NCBI RefSeq assembly: GCF_012273895.1
Contig: NC_052119.1
Span: 9,400,705 to 9,464,704 of the forward strand
DNA length: 64,000 nt
Reading direction: 5' to 3'
From: Zerene cesonia
Taxonomy: Eukaryota; Arthropoda; Insecta; Lepidoptera; Pieridae
Shown: one piece after another, positions 26,161 through 39,148 of the stretch
Layout of the letters: the number at the start of each line of letters is the position of its first letter
Numbering within the stretch: the first letter of the stretch is position 1
The notes under the pieces: model-generated
The model's database searches: none
Told to the model about the DNA's origin: nothing
What the model saw: only the letters and a program-made list of their open reading frames with translations
Program-made: the position numbers and the translations under genes

Positions 26161-27570
26161 GCAGTGGTAGTCTGTTACAGTGGGAATTCGACATAACCAA
26201 GACATTAGAGAGTCTTGTCTATATGTCATGCAGTTTCTACTAAAAAAAAAAGAAAATGAAAGCTACAGCATAATATCTCGTTTCATATATTCTATCTCAT
26301 TTTATAAGGAGAGCAAATAAGCCACAACATCGTACATGATATGCGGTATCTCGGCTATTTATTCCCTTTAGGGCAAGGTCGTGTTACTCATTAAAATATA
26401 CATGATCATACATAACGACTTGTTAGATGTGAACTAAAGATCTTTGGATATGGGATTATTATATGGGCATTACATTAAGAAAAGTTAAGGATATGAAATG
26501 TATTTAGTCGGTACTCGATGGATAACATAATTATTGAAGATTTGAATGGTAACTTAAGAGAAAATAAAAACCAAATCTTACTTTACATAGATTAAAAGTA
26601 TTCTACATGTATCTTGCTTTTTATAAACCTCTATGAAACTTTTAGCTGCACGAGTATGAGATTGTAATTTAAGATCATGTTTATAAAAATGTTGTTAAGA
26701 TAAATATGCGTTATAATCTTATTAAATATATAGGCATTTAACTATGAAAATGGATACGAAACAATATCGTTGCTTATTATATAACCTACTTGCCTATTTT
26801 AAACAAATCATTTGACTTTCATAAAAAATTCTCTTCACAAACATTCTCTATACCTAGCCTGTAATATAATTAAAAGACCTCAGAAGATAATTCTATAACA
26901 TCCATTAATACACCCAACCAAACCAAACCTTCATTAGAGGATCACAAGCCTCTTAAACATGAATCAAACTAATCCCACGATGATGTAATCTTCGCCAGCA
27001 ATTTGGCTCAACTCGCAATATATTTTCACACATAAAATATAAGGCCGGGCCTAACGGAGACACTGGTAATAAAATTGCTATGCCGCACAGTTTCTGCCAA
27101 GTAAATACAGCTAGACAAAGGGTTGCAATTACGACTATTTGGCAAGCGACAACCTTAAACACAGCCTTCGTGGCGGCTTACATTCTGCCGAGCGTTTAGA
27201 GACATACTGTTTAGAAAGAAAATATGGTACACATACCCACTACATGATATGTATACACTTGGGGACATTGTTTTTGTTGGAGTAAAGAATAACGTCTTCG
27301 AATCTTATATTCCGAAAGGAAAATTATTTTTACAAATATAAATGAGGTCAGATGTTTTCGACATTACCAATAAACTTAATGAAACAAATTTAGGTAAATA
27401 TAGGTATTTATTAATTTCATGAGTAACTTAGAACACAGATAAAAAATAATATAATACGTATTAAATAGGTATGCATTATTGTATTTTTAACACTCCTGTA
27501 TGATTATATGTAACGGGCACCTTTTAACCGACTTTGACCAAGCATATTTAATTTAAACTTTGTGTACATA

Positions 27571-27660
27571 TTAAGGATCAATGACAATAAAATAATTTCA
27601 TGATTCTATCTTATTATCCTGGTCCAGGATCAACAGGATTATATGGATCTGAGGAATAGG
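27571..27660 (+). repeat. Unclassified repeat, copy 2
   Basis: Collinear with 12731-12800: AAGGATC, TGACAATAA, AATTTCATGA, TATCTTATTATCCTGG. This copy has a small insertion after the second block. Confidence 0.6.
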
Positions 27661-27753
27661 AGGGTATATGAAATAATTTTTCCTGTATATCAGCAACTGA
27701 GACAAATTATTTGCTTCTATCATTAAAGCGTGTTTTTCAGTTTTTATAAACTA

Positions 27754-27917
27754 CTAGCGGTCCGCCCCAGTTTCGCCCATGGTACATATATAGTCTATAA
27801 CCTTCCTCAATAAATGGGTTATCTAACACTGAAAGAATTTTTCAAATCGGACCAGTAGGTCCTGAGATTAGTGCGTTTAAACAAACAAGCTCTTCAGCTT
27901 TATAATATTAGTATAGA
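27754..27917 (-). mobile_element. Helitron-type element (type A)
   Basis: Read on the minus strand it starts TCTATACTAATATTATAAAG, has CTCAGGACCTACTGGTCCGA and CCCATTTATTGAGGAAGG, and ends GGGGCGGACCGCTAG before T. Both ends are intact, making it one of the best-preserved copies here. Confidence 0.92.
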
Positions 27918-27919
27918 TT

Positions 27920-30160
27920 TTAATATGCTCTATGTTCCCATCTGCTAGGCTACTCTTAAACTTATTTTGACCAGATAACTGATACTATAAAGAATAGTAT
28001 AGATTAATTTTATTCTGAAAGTATAAAAGTGTAAAATATTATAGAAAAAGTTCTCACATCTCGTCATTCGATGACTCGATCATTGTTAAAGGACTTTGTT
28101 ACTTAGTGACTTCTAAACGAGTTTTGATCACACTATATCATCGACTCACATCGAAGGGGATGTGAATAATTGATGAATATGAAATTATGGAGCCTTCTAG
28201 AGGGCGTGTTGTGTCAGAAAGCGGAAGTATCGACAGACGAGGTTATTAACGTAAATGCATTTATTCTGAATTATCGATCAATATATATGTACGTCGTGTA
28301 CCATAAAAGCGGGCAACGCATTTGCCGAGGCACTAACTGCGAATGGTCATGGGTGGTGGCGATCGCTTACCATCAGGCGAACCACCAGCTCATATACCGC
28401 TATGAAATAAAAAAAAAAATTCTACATAGACAAGAATTCTATAATATTCTAGGTGTAAAATATAGAGGAAAATACTCGTCTATTTTTCGAAGGGACGTCC
28501 CGAGAGGACAGCGCGTTACGTGGTCGCCGGAGGCTGGAGTAAATGTGATAAGAAATACTGAGGATGCCTTACGCAAAACACAATTTAATTTACAATAACT
28601 TTTTGCAAAGGAATATTTATTTGTTCGGTTATAATGCTCAGGGGCATGGAAAGTACGGCTTATCTTGTACTAATTATATTTATTTGTTTTTGTGAAGCGC
28701 TCGCAGCGATGTTAGAAACGTATAAAGGGTGTAGCTTATATAGTGTAATAGGTTAAATTCAATACACTTTCTCTCTCACACACAAACACACACGCACACA
28801 CAAATATAAAATACATATTAACAGCAGCATGACAATCATATGCCGCGGATTATTCAAATATAACATACAGCCGTGTAACAAACAACAACAGAAAAAAGCA
28901 CTACACGCTCCGCCGACGAGCAATTTCAACAGAAAAAATGTTCCTCGTTTCGCAGCTTCAGGCTCCAACAAATATTAATGTAGAAACAAGTGGGGGAGGG
29001 ATAAACGGCCTCAAAAAACCGCTACAAATCTTACGCGGCGTCAGAGTTGTAATTGATATTTATATGCTTTTTTTTCGAGTAGACGTCTCAGCGTGAACCG
29101 ATTGTGGATCGTTGTAACTTTCTACACACTTTGGTACTCTTTACTGAAGAAGCTATGACACTTAAAAGTACACATACTTTAAAGTACACATACTTACAGT
29201 TTAAAGAATAGTAATAATTATATCAGTAGGATTCGAGCCGTCGTCCTTCGCTGTGTCCTTGATGCAGTTTATAAGGGTGACGTGATCATCTCTTTAGATT
29301 ATTATAGATAATCTAGGAGCTAGTGCGATGGTGTAAGCCCAATTACTATGCCTGGAAAAAGAAAATAACACCCATTGCGACATTTTTAACTCCCATTTAA
29401 TTATAATAAATCGCTTTTAAAACTGCGATGACTTCAATGATTTTACATGGGTCATTGACATAAAATATTTGACTAATTACATATCTTTCTCACACAAATT
29501 ATTTATCAAAATATGTTGCATATTTTAATATATCCAAGTTAAATATCTAGCGGAATTCCGCCCAGGATTGAGCTCTAAAATTCTTTACTCATCTTTTACG
29601 TATTTTTAAACTCTTTGCAAAGTTCTTGATTAAATTAAGTCGCTTCTGGGTTAAGGGAACGGTTATACTTTAGCAGAATCATATTTTGCCCGCCGCATCT
29701 GTGTCTGAGTGTAAATATATGAAGTTTATTTGACGACTCCGGTTGACTCCGATACATCTGCCTCTCCGTGTGTTATTTTAAAGAAAGCGACAGAATCAAT
29801 TACTACATCATATAAACGAAAATCCAATTTAATGTGTCAATTATTTTATAAAACATCGACATTAACGTTAAAAGGTACTGACTGAAAGGTAAAATGAGGC
29901 CATCGAATTTCTAAGCGTCTCTATTAGTATCTGACGGGGGATCAATGCTCTCCGGGACGTTTTGGGATCAGGTGCAAACGCTTTATTTGTAGAGCTTTTG
30001 TAATGATTCTCGGCATTGCGCATTAATTGGGTGTGTACATTTGTATTTATTCACAGAGATATACTTTTTTGCCTTTCTTATTTTCTTTTGAGCTTCAACC
30101 TAAAGAGTAAGACTAATGTCTGCTTATTATTATTTACAACTGAAGAACATCATTATTTCA
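27920..30160. other. Intergenic with a truncated SINE
   Basis: No gene is recognised. A 142-codon open frame at 28170-28598 is carried through a SINE copy and is not accepted. CA-rich microsatellite at 28769-28802. A short duplication AAGTACACATACTT lies near 29165-29195. CTAGCGG at 29547 may be the end of a lost Helitron. Confidence 0.55.
28306..28418 (+). mobile_element. SINE, 5'-truncated
   Basis: Starting at AAGCGGGCAACGCATTTGCC, it continues to TGGTGGCGATCGCTTACCAT, CAGGCGAACCACCAGCTC and CGCTATGAAAT, then a poly-A tail. This is the 3' third of the SINE seen complete at 36875-37212. 5' truncation with poly-A fits reverse-transcribed insertion. Confidence 0.9.
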
Positions 30161-30163
30161 TAT

Positions 30164-30390
30164 CATAGCGGGCCACTGAGCTGGTGATTCGCCTGATCGT
30201 AAGTTATCCCCACTGTCCATGAATATTCGTAGAGGTATAGTGGATCTGCGAATACTCTACCCGCGTTTAAGGGATAGGAGATAAAGATATGCTGTACGTT
30301 TCAGTATAATGGATTGATGACTCGAAAGAAGGAACGGACTGAGAAGGGTGAGGAAAAGCAAACGGGCCACCTATATGATGAGGTTTTCCA
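30164..30390 (-). mobile_element. SINE, diverged
   Basis: On the plus strand it reads CATAGCGGGCCACTGAGCTG, GATTCGCCTGATCGTAAG, ATTGATGACTCGAAAGAAGG and GAGGAAAAGCAAACGGGCC, the reverse of the SINE body. The 5' end (as transcribed) is missing. Confidence 0.85.
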
Positions 30391-31740
30391 GGGCAAGTAT
30401 TTAACTTAGATCCCACAAAGGTGAGCAATTAAAGACTAAATTTATCAAAACAAAAATCAAGAAACATTAAGAACCTCATAACAATAATCGTCGGGTTGAC
30501 GTGAGTTTTTCATTAATGTCTTGCGTACATACATGATGATATATGTTAATTATATAATTGCTATTAAAATTTGAGGCATGATTAAATTATAAGTTGAAAT
30601 TAACTCATTTACAGATTAACAAGTAATATTAATGTATAAGTTATGGAATATATTAGTTAAAATCATTTTGTAGGTGACTAATTATATAAATGTCATTATT
30701 ATTAGTTTCCAAGCCGGACGGAGTCGAGGGATGCGATAGTATAGGACATTAACTCGAAATTTTTATTATTAATACAGTCTGTCAAATTATAAGTGACGTG
30801 CAAGTCTTTGGCGAATCTTTCTTATAAAATATTATGAGACAAAGATCCCTCGAGCTTTCAAGTCTGCTCTTTTTGTCCGTTATGAAATATTGTTGAAGAA
30901 AACTTTTTTATTGCCCTATCAAATTATTCTTAATGTATGTATTTTACGCAAATGAAGATAATATGTGACCCATTGAAATTTGGGGTAAGTAGGATGGTAA
31001 GGATAAGCCAGATTTTACAAAGTTTCTATAAAATATAGTGATAATATTCAGGTGGAATCATTATTTATGGCAGCGCAATATATAAATTATAAACAGCAAA
31101 CGATCTAGACTGTATTCATAATATTAAAAATCTAATATTTTCTTATAAAATGCTATTAAATAAAGACCTTGAGTTAGTTCTCATGAAGCAACGCTCGCTT
31201 CATTACTATTATATTGCGAAACTTCTAGAAAATCTAAATAATAAATGTATTCTAATATTGAGATATAGACTCGTTAGGCCTTATACTGTTACCTTTGAAT
31301 AGTCTGAACAATTTATAGCTATCAATTTATCATTCAACGTGAAAGAATTTCCAAGTGGTTAAACTTCACAACGATCTTTATTTGTCATTCAGAGTGTGTA
31401 TTTCAGTTGAACAATATGTGTACTGTATTTTTTGTAAATTTTCTATTAGCTAAATAAAAATAGACGGCTTTACGGGACGGAAAGTATAGAAATTTTTGGG
31501 AAAATATAATGTAAGAAGGGGACATGATATTACACGAGTATTAAAAATATACTCGTAGTTATCTAATTGTTTTCGATATCGACTCTCCTGACAGATTGCG
31601 GGCTTCGACAAGCCAATCTCTATTGAGACTTGAACGCTGCTAAGTGCATACAAACACAACTACATTGTATATTATAGCTGTACGCCTCGGCTCCGCCCGG
31701 GTCGTCATTTATTATAATTGAAATAATATATACTACTCTA
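30390..31740. other. Intergenic, nothing recognised
   Basis: AT-rich. A short remnant at 31675-31712 (CGGCTCCGCCCGGGTCG) looks like a Helitron 3' end on the minus strand. Otherwise nothing. Confidence 0.5.
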
Positions 31741-31955
31741 TCTTTTTTTTTATGTCATAGCGGGCAACTGAGCTGGTGGTTCGCCTGATGGTAAGCGATC
31801 ACCACCGCCCATGAACATTCGCAAAGGTAGGGCCTCTGCGAATGCGCTGCCCGCTTTTTTGGGGTAAGGGAAAAGGAATGGATTAACGACTGGAATAGAG
31901 GAATGGACTGGGACGGGTGAGGAAAAGGAAACGGGCCTCCGGCTCCCATCTTTCT
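31741..31955 (-). mobile_element. SINE, truncated
   Basis: On the plus strand it starts with T-rich DNA, then ATGTCATAGCGGGCAACTGA, GTGGTTCGCCTGATGGTAAG, GAACATTCGCAAAGGTAGGG, and ends at GGGCCTCCGGCTCCCA. The first about 100 nt of the SINE (as transcribed) are missing, consistent with 5' truncation. Confidence 0.92.
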
Positions 31956-32205
31956 TTTAAATCCCAGCTTTTAACTGGACGTGGTTTGTAAATTTGATAA
32001 AAATTAGTTGAGTTGTTTAGGAGTCCATCGCGGACAAACAATGTGACACGGAATTTACTTATATTAAGATTATATACAAAATGGTTTTTGTTTTAGTTTT
32101 AAATTTATTAGTGAAAATGTAAAAAATAAGAAAACTAAACTAAACAATTGTAAACTTTTATTAGTCTTCAACAGGCGTTTCTCCATACGTTTGCCTATTT
32201 ATTAC

Positions 32206-32467
32206 TAGTAGGAGTCAAGCACGCTTCCCCACGTATTGGGCCAACTTGTACCCCTTCAAAAGACTGGCGTGAAATAGTGCATGCGACTGCTTTGTTGTGA
32301 GTGGGGGAACCAGAGACCCGTATCCTTTTCTTCACCCTTTCCAGTACATTCCTTTATTATCATCGTCAATCCTTTATTTTTTTCTTACCTGACGTGTACG
32401 GACGGCAGTGATCGCTAACCATCAGGCGAACCACCAGCCCGGCCTCCCGCACTAAATATACAAAAAA
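32206..32467 (+). mobile_element. SINE, near full length, diverged
   Basis: It reads GTAGGAGTCAAGCACGCTTC, CCCACGTATTGGGCCAACTT, GTGGGGGAACCAGAGACCCG, GTGATCGCTAACCATCAGGC, GAACCACCAGCCC, and ends ATACAAAAAA. It has both 5' head and 3' tail and many substitutions. Confidence 0.88.
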
Positions 32468-33070
32468 GTTTGCAAAGAGAAATATAGTTAATAACAAATT
32501 AAAACGCAAACGATGTTATGTAAAACAGGCAGTCAGTAATTGTATAAATTTAAGCATGTTTCAAGTTAATATTTACACACGACGGGTAATTTCAATTCAG
32601 CGTTTTGCCATCGTAACAATTCCTTCGACGAGCTTCGTCGCCTCATAATTTATTCATTAATATTCATTCGCTTGAATTATGAACAACTCTTAACATACAG
32701 AGTCTATAACTTGCTTATTATATATAACGTGTATGTAAAAAATTACGAATAAGGTATAATTGAAATAGTAACTCACACAGAACAAAAATCTCATTTAAAA
32801 AATATCATGACGTTATAAATATTCATGTCAGTATTCTGTGAACAAAAGATAGACTAACAACGTCTATTTATATGATATCTTTCATATAAACTCTTATTCA
32901 CTTTCATAGCTCTACCTGAATATAATGATTTACATAGAATTATACATAAATAGCACAAGCACAAAGCTAAACTCTCTGCAAGAGAGTGAGGATTTAAAGA
33001 TCCATTTAAAATTGAATACGAGTCGAATCTGTGGACCTCGTTTTGCCGGTCAATGGTCTAGATTCCCGAG

Positions 33071-33145
33071 CACTCTACGAGCTTATCCACTACGAGATGA
33101 TCCGCTACGAGCTGAAACGCTACGAGCTAAACCGCTACGAGCGTA
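33071..33145 (+). repeat. 15-bp tandem repeat, five units
   Basis: Five head-to-tail 15-nt units share the core CTACGAG (for example TCCGCTACGAGCTGA, AACGCTACGAGCTAA). The unit is a multiple of three, so one plus-strand frame (an 80-codon open frame at 32925-33167) reads as repeated PLRA-like pentapeptides: TLRAY, PLRDD, PLRAE, TLRAK, PLRAY. No family is recognised. Confidence 0.85.
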
Positions 33146-34046
33146 CATGGGGTTCATAGTAAAATAATAAATTTACTATGAAAGTTCGAGCTCGATAAGG
33201 ACATCTTACCCGCAGTCCGCATTGTTATTCATCAAGCGACCTCTTTTGTGGCATTTTGGGAGCGTTCAGTGCCGCATCGCGCGTCCTTATCCCGCCCACG
33301 CTACCAACGTAAGATGGAGTGAAACGGCCGAGTGCGTGAACGTTGCGCCATGCAATACGCGAATCCTTTCTGCCGTCCCTGTCTGCCGCGCAGGTGATTA
33401 TTACGTGTGACAGAGATGGAGTCTGGCGCAACAGTTGTCGTGCATGTACTATCGATCGGGGGACTGCCACGTGAGGCGCCCGTCGGCCTCACCGTTCACC
33501 GCAGCTACCTTAAAATCCTATCACACGGCAAGCAATACATCTCTCCTCATTCTTCAATCAATTCCAGCCATTACTAGTACAAAAACAGCAATGTATGTAA
33601 TTTGTAGAAACGTCTCGATTGAATGCAATAATTGCTTTATTTGGTCTCGCAGCTCTCATAAAACGAAAGAGAATGAACTGCCAAGGTCCGTTACGACGCA
33701 ATACGTATCGAGCCATCAAAGCGAACGTCCTCTCCGTAATGTTGTATTCAAATGCTGCATCTAATTTTCCTTCTTCTATAAACGAAGTTTATTGATGTCG
33801 ATAAAGTTGTTATGAAAGGTTTAATTTGATTTTCTTGAACAGAAAAGAAAACTCTTTAGAGGTTTTCATAAAATTTTACTCACAAAGGGCGTGTTTATTC
33901 GACGTCTTTGTTACTTCGTGCTGGCTTTTAAAATTTTATAGCGCTTTATATAAATTACTTTGTGCTTCGTTTAATAGCATTGTACTCAAAATGATATTTT
34001 ATCATCAGGATTAGTGTAGTAATGCAGCAGAAGTGAATTAGTTGCA

Positions 34047-34120
34047 AGTACGTAGTAAAATAATTCGATAAATACTTATTTAATCAATCGTTTGAAAGTT
34101 TTGCATCGACATGATTGTTA
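34047..34120 (+). repeat. Dispersed repeat related to the 41.5-kb palindrome
   Basis: AGTACGTAGTAAAATAATTC followed by AATCGTTTGAAAGTTTTGCA and TCGACATGA aligns with AGTACGTAGTAAATAAATAA and CGTTCAAAAGTTTTACTATC at 41455-41500. It is the single-arm version of the sequence that is palindromic there. Confidence 0.55.
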
Positions 34121-35844
34121 TAACTTAAAACATAGCTATTTTAAACAAGAATATGAACAGTTTTTGTTTTTAAATTAATCAATAGAAAATTACTATAGGT
34201 TTGGAAATTATACTATGTTAATTCACATAAATATAGTGGAAACAACAAAGGATATCAATTGTAAGATATTTACACAATCTTTATAATAAATAATTCATTA
34301 TATCCATTAAATCCCTATCAATTTTCCACCCGTTGCTTTGCCTGTCTAGTTATAGAAAATACAGACAGTCCGGATAAGAATTATCCTATGGCACTTCTTC
34401 ATCTAAATTATCTATGTATCAAATTTCACCTGATTCGGTTTAATTGTTTAAGCGTGAATAAGTAACAGATAGACTAAGTAACTTTCGCATACATGATAAC
34501 AGGGATGAGACATAAAGATAGCCAAACATTCAAATCGAATAGTTCATATTCTTTGCTAGACAAAGTCACGGTAATGGTACGATATATTGTGGTACGTGGC
34601 TGTAAGGCTATAAAAGGCAGTCATTATGCTAAGTGGTCGTTTTACAAATACCTCGATGCGGATAGTATGATTAGAAATAGTTTGTATTTGTTTATGTGTT
34701 TAGAAAGTTTTGTTTTTAATGGTCGGTAAGACCTGTCTACGTAATGTCAATAATAAAATTTAGGTCATAGCAATAATAATGACAATCAATTTGTCAAGTG
34801 AATAATGTAATGAAGGTCGCTTGATGTTATTCTTACTGCGGATTTGCAGGCGTAGTTAAAAAAAAATAGACTGATATGTTATTCCAGCATAGATGCCGTT
34901 CCCGTGAGATGTCTGAAACTATACTTGTATCGAATTTCTTCGAAAACGGTTCAGTGGCTCAGGCGTGCAGTAGAAATAGACAGAATAAAATATGGCCAAT
35001 GAAACTTACAGAGAACGTGGCTTTTTAATGGTAAAATAATTTATAAAAATGATTCCGTAGGTCCAGGGATTATACCCTATAACGTCACAAACTTATTACT
35101 TTTTTCTAATATATGTATAAATTATGGTCTACTCTATAAACTTCATTTTTAGTAGTATTTTTTTTTGTTTTAAGTTTTTGTATAGAAAATTCGTAATCGA
35201 CGGCGGACAATCGGAGATAAAGTGGCATTTGACGTAGCATGCGAATCCGTAGCACCGTAGCCTTGGTGGTTACATCAGTTTATTACATATAATCATTAAA
35301 TTAAATCTAAAATAACACACACACATATATATATATCTGTGTCCGTGATACGTAGTAATATATCCGAATTCTATTAATATTGCTGCAAAAAAATGATTTT
35401 GAATGAAGATGTCTTGCACCTTATTTAAATATAAACCGCAATAAATTACATACTTTACCTGTATCGTTAATTCCTAAAAACTATAAGATAAGTAAAAAAC
35501 CTTTAAAAAAAAACTACTAATGATTTTAACATGCCCAGATCCGTTTTATCCACTTATCTATCGTTAAACAGACAGATTATAGACCACGCCTTCAATTGTG
35601 TGACAAAAAAGGTCATATATCTACGAATTTTTCGGTAATCCTATAAATATTCCTCAACACAACGCAAAGTCGGGGGCAAAACTAACATGTTAGGCATTGT
35701 CATAGGAAGCCAAATGGCATTCGGAGGAGCCGCGTCGTACTGCGGTACTAAATCCAATATAGTAAGCGTATTAGTATGCCTTACTAGTTTACTGACCCGG
35801 TTCGCTAACTACGTCACTGGTAATCATTTCATGACCTTTGCAGT

Positions 35845-36005
35845 GGCTTTTTTATTACAGCGGGCAACTGAGCTGGTGGTTTGCCTGATGGTAAGCGAAC
35901 ATCACCATCTACGGACGTTTGTTGCTAGAAGCGTTGCCCGGATCTAGGGTAAGCTATGAGGAAAGGATTGCACTGGTAAGGCGAAGAATGTAAAAAAGGG
36001 GCATA
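35845..36005 (-). mobile_element. SINE, 3' part, diverged
   Basis: Plus-strand order is TTTTTTATTACAGCGGGCAA, CTGAGCTGGTGGTTTGCCTG, ATGGTAAGCGAACATCACC and a degenerate body ending near AAAAAAGGGG. This is the tail half of the SINE. Confidence 0.85.
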
Positions 36006-36009
36006 CTAA

Positions 36010-36716
36010 CTCTTCAGGTTTGTATTATTTTATTAAGTATATATAATTATTGGGTAAATTTGAAAAATCAAGTCTCGAATTCTATTAATCAAACTTTATT
36101 ATAATGCAACATCAATTTACAATGTTACGTTTTATTGATCTTACATATATTTAACATGAAATAATTTAAGAGTCAAAAATGAAGTTTAAATAAATCTCAT
36201 GATATTATTTTCGAAATTTTCATGTATAGAGTGCAGAGGTTGAACCACCTCTGCAAGGTGGTTCAGTAAATAAACATTAGGTTTTTATAGAAAAGTCAGG
36301 GTTCAATACCACATGTACGCGTAAGAAGTAAATAGGCGGAGGCGCGAAAATGTAATTTAAAACAATATTCAACTGAACAAAGACAGTCTAAAGGCATAAC
36401 CCTATTTTATCTGTTGTAGGGTTAGAACCATATTTATTACCTACATTGTGTCACTCTTTATAAAGGAGAAAAAATACGACAGTTTTCTCAGAAAAGCTAT
36501 GCACAAATTTCTCCCCAAGGAACGGTTCATTTTTCCGCCATAAAACGTAACTTATGTTATTCAGAAGCTCTTAGGATTTTTCTGTAAAAATTTCATTCAT
36601 ATTTAAATATCTATTTCGAGCTAGGGTGAGAGTTCAAATTGTACCGTTGGGATAGTCATAGGGAACAGTAGTCGAAGTTGTTTGTTTAGACTCATTAGGT
36701 ATTGTGTGTTTACTTA
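36010..36716. other. Intergenic, nothing recognised
   Basis: AT-rich. The short inverted pair AGGTGGTTCA / TGAACCACCT near 36238-36267 (TTGAACCACCTCTGCAAGGT) forms a small hairpin. No gene or shared repeat. Confidence 0.5.
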
Positions 36717-36717
36717 A

Positions 36718-36864
36718 TCTATACGAATGATATAAAGCTGAAGAGTTTGATTGTTCGGACGCGCCAATCTCAGGATCTTTGGAACTACAGGACCGATTAC
36801 AAAGTAATGCGCGATACATGATTGCTATAGATTATACATCCGAAAAAACAGGGCGGTCCGCTAG
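36718..36864 (+). mobile_element. Helitron-type element (type A)
   Basis: TCTATACGAATGATATAAAG, CTGAAGAGTTTGATTGTTCG, GCGCCAATCTCAGGATC and AGGGCGGTCCGCTAG before T match type A. The middle part is diverged. A SINE starts only 10 bases after its 3' end. Confidence 0.85.
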
Positions 36865-36874
36865 TGTAGTAGGA

Positions 36875-37212
36875 TTTTTTTATTTTTTTTTTATTTTATG
36901 TCATAGCGGGCAACTGAGCTGGTGGTTCGCCTGATGGTAAACGATCACCACCGCCCATGAACATTCGCAAAGGTAGTGCCTCTGCGAATGCGCTGCCCGC
37001 TTTTAGTGGGTAAGGGAAAAGGAACGGATTCATGACAGGAAAGAAGGAATGGACTGGGACGGGTGAGGAAAAGGAAATAGGCCTCCGGCTCCCCCACTCA
37101 CCGTACGAAACACAGTGGCATGCCACTATTTCACGCCGGTTTTCTGTGGGGGTGTGGTACTTCCCCGGTGCGAGCTGGCCCAATTCGTGCCGAAGCGTGC
37201 TCGACTCCCACA
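36875..37212 (-). mobile_element. Full-length lepidopteran SINE (reference copy)
   Basis: As transcribed (minus strand) it starts GTGGGAGTCGAGCACGCTTC, continues GGCACGAATTGGGCCAGCTC, a region with GTGGCATGCCAC, GTGAGTGGGGGAGCCGGAGG, a C/T-rich middle, GCGGGCAGCGCATTCGCAGA, GTTCATGGGCGGTGGTGATC, TTACCATCAGGCGAACCACC, AGCTCAGTTGCCCGCTATGA and an A-rich tail. It is about 315 nt plus tail. The 3' block is, from recall, shared by many lepidopteran SINEs and LINEs. The head has no clear tRNA boxes, so the class is uncertain. Confidence 0.9.
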
Positions 37213-37213
37213 A

Positions 37214-39140
37214 TAAAACAGGTAAAACAAGTAAAAGGTTTTCAAACATAATAAATCTATCGAAACAAAAATTAAATTGAGAACACCAGGTAAAAACATT
37301 GCAAAACTTCGGAAAAAATTCTTTTGAAATACGAACAAGCGAATTCCTTGTGAATTAGCTATAGTCTGAAACAATTCAGTTGTTTCGAAACAAGAGCCCA
37401 TAGCAACAACAATGTAAAAGTATTAGAAGGTTTCATAGGCCTCGCCGGACAAATATTACGCATTCCGAGCCGAGATTTGGGACAAGACAAAGATTTTCCT
37501 CGAGAGGTTTTTGTTTTTCCAACGTGGGGCTTCTACATGACACATTACATAGTCGAACGGGGTGGCATCGTTTTTCTCCGTTTGGATTGCGTTTTATTGA
37601 AAGCTAGCTTGTCGCTGGCAGCTTTGATCACATTACCTTTTTGGTGTCACGTTTTTGCATTCAGTAAGATTTCATACATTTACTATATTATTTTTAATCT
37701 CTTCTAATCATACTTATATTATAAACTTGAAGTTGTAAGTATTGATAGATGGATGTTTGTTACCCGTCACGTAAAAACTACTGAATTGAATTTAATGAAA
37801 CTTTACAGTAATACAGCTTATACATAGGGCACGAGCTATATATATACTTGATTATATTTGCTGAAACCGCGTATCGCGATATTATATAAGTTGAAAATTA
37901 CATTATCAGTTTTAGTGAAAATCAGTATATAATTCTTAGAGTATTAACTATTATTAACTTATTTTGCTCAAAAAGGCTTGCGTTAATAATGAACACTTCT
38001 CATACTTACCACGACCTGACACTAACCATGATCTACCCTTTCCGCGGAGTAATGTAATAAATGAAAAAGTAATATCCATATGGAGGCTCAGCTCACGCTC
38101 ATAAAACTAACCACGGTTTACGGCCCCTCGTTAAAGAGTTGACGGCGGTTTACGGCCGGTTCTCCACAGTTAATGCACTTTATGCCCGAACTATAAAGTG
38201 ACCGAACTCTTTCGTGCCCTTTCTGCTTACATGTACATTTTAAAAATCGATTTATAGCCGTTGTGGACAGTTATAGAAAAAAATTAAAGCTGTGTTTGTA
38301 ATAGATATGGAAAGGATTTTGTGTAAAGGAAATCAATGTCGAAAATGTTTGTACGCGACGCATCTTTATTCTCAAACATTATTAATTAAAGTTGTTATAT
38401 TTAATAGTATTTGTACTGAACTATGAAGATCGTAGCTAGAATTTGATTGATCACGTTCAGTTACCGAGATTATTAAAACCTTTTAATAAGAAGCAGACCA
38501 TTGTTAACAAAAAGTATCTAAAGAGCTAGCCTCCATATTTACAACAAAATGTAAGGAAGTATTTTGATCGTTATTTCGTGTTTGTCGTTTCGAAGTTTAA
38601 TTATGATTTTAACTGGTTCAGGGGTAACCAGTAAAGCCACACTGTCCGGGGAGTCACAAACTCGATTTAACTTCAAATCGTTGCCGTTTCACAGCCATTT
38701 TATGGTATCTGTGATGTGGGCGCCGAAATTGTGGTCAGATGTTGAAATAGGAAAAAATTAAGGGAAAATTTTATTGTATTCGTTTCTTTAATGTCCTCTT
38801 GCTATACTGTTTGGTTCCCTTTTATAAAATATCATGGGCTGAAATCTTAAGATTTTCTATAAAAAATAACAGGAAATAACGAAATTCAAGTAAATAAGAT
38901 ACTTTTTCATCATATGATCGATATATATCTATAAGATGCGTTCAATTAGGTTTCATGTAAGATACCTCCTGTTCACGCTTTGTTGGGAATTGATAAATAG
39001 ATACACGTTAATATCAAGTATCGAGTCTGTTATAAGTATATAGTAAGTAGGTATTTTATTCGAGGTTTTAGAATTAATTTAACAAAAAAAAAACGTGAGG
39101 GTTGTTTTCATGGATATTGATATACATTTTATCAATAAAA
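37214..39140. other. Intergenic with a diverged Helitron
   Basis: No gene is recognised. A diverged type B copy at about 37709-37880 keeps CATACTTATATTATAAACTT, ACGTAAAAACTACTGAATTG and TAATGAAACTTTACAG. At 38110-38165 the 12-mer CGGTTTACGGCC occurs twice about 40 bases apart in a GC-richer patch. Confidence 0.5.
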
Positions 39141-39148
39141 AAAATACC

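Larger units (their letters stand above)
25870..27750. other. Intergenic with a GC-richer patch
   Basis: No gene is recognised. The patch at 25960-26180 is described separately. The unclassified repeat at 27571-27660 is also inside. The rest is plain AT-rich sequence. Confidence 0.55.
32470..35840. other. Intergenic with a GC-richer patch and tandem repeat
   Basis: No gene is recognised. A GC-richer region (33190-33530) holds several overlapping open frames with no family match. Fragments resembling interspersed repeats occur near 34370-34480 and 34885-34990. AC/AT microsatellite at 35311-35335. Confidence 0.5.

Noticed and set aside
28170..28598. 142-codon plus-strand frame
   Set aside because: Its middle is a SINE 3' end with poly-A (28306-28418), and the rest matches nothing.
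28769..28802. CRISPR-like or meaningful tandem array
   Set aside because: Simple CA-rich microsatellite. No spacer-repeat structure occurs anywhere in the window.
33222..33492. Overlapping frames with a GGIRTRD-like motif
   Set aside because: That motif commonly arises from translating tRNA-like or repeat DNA. No splice or family support.
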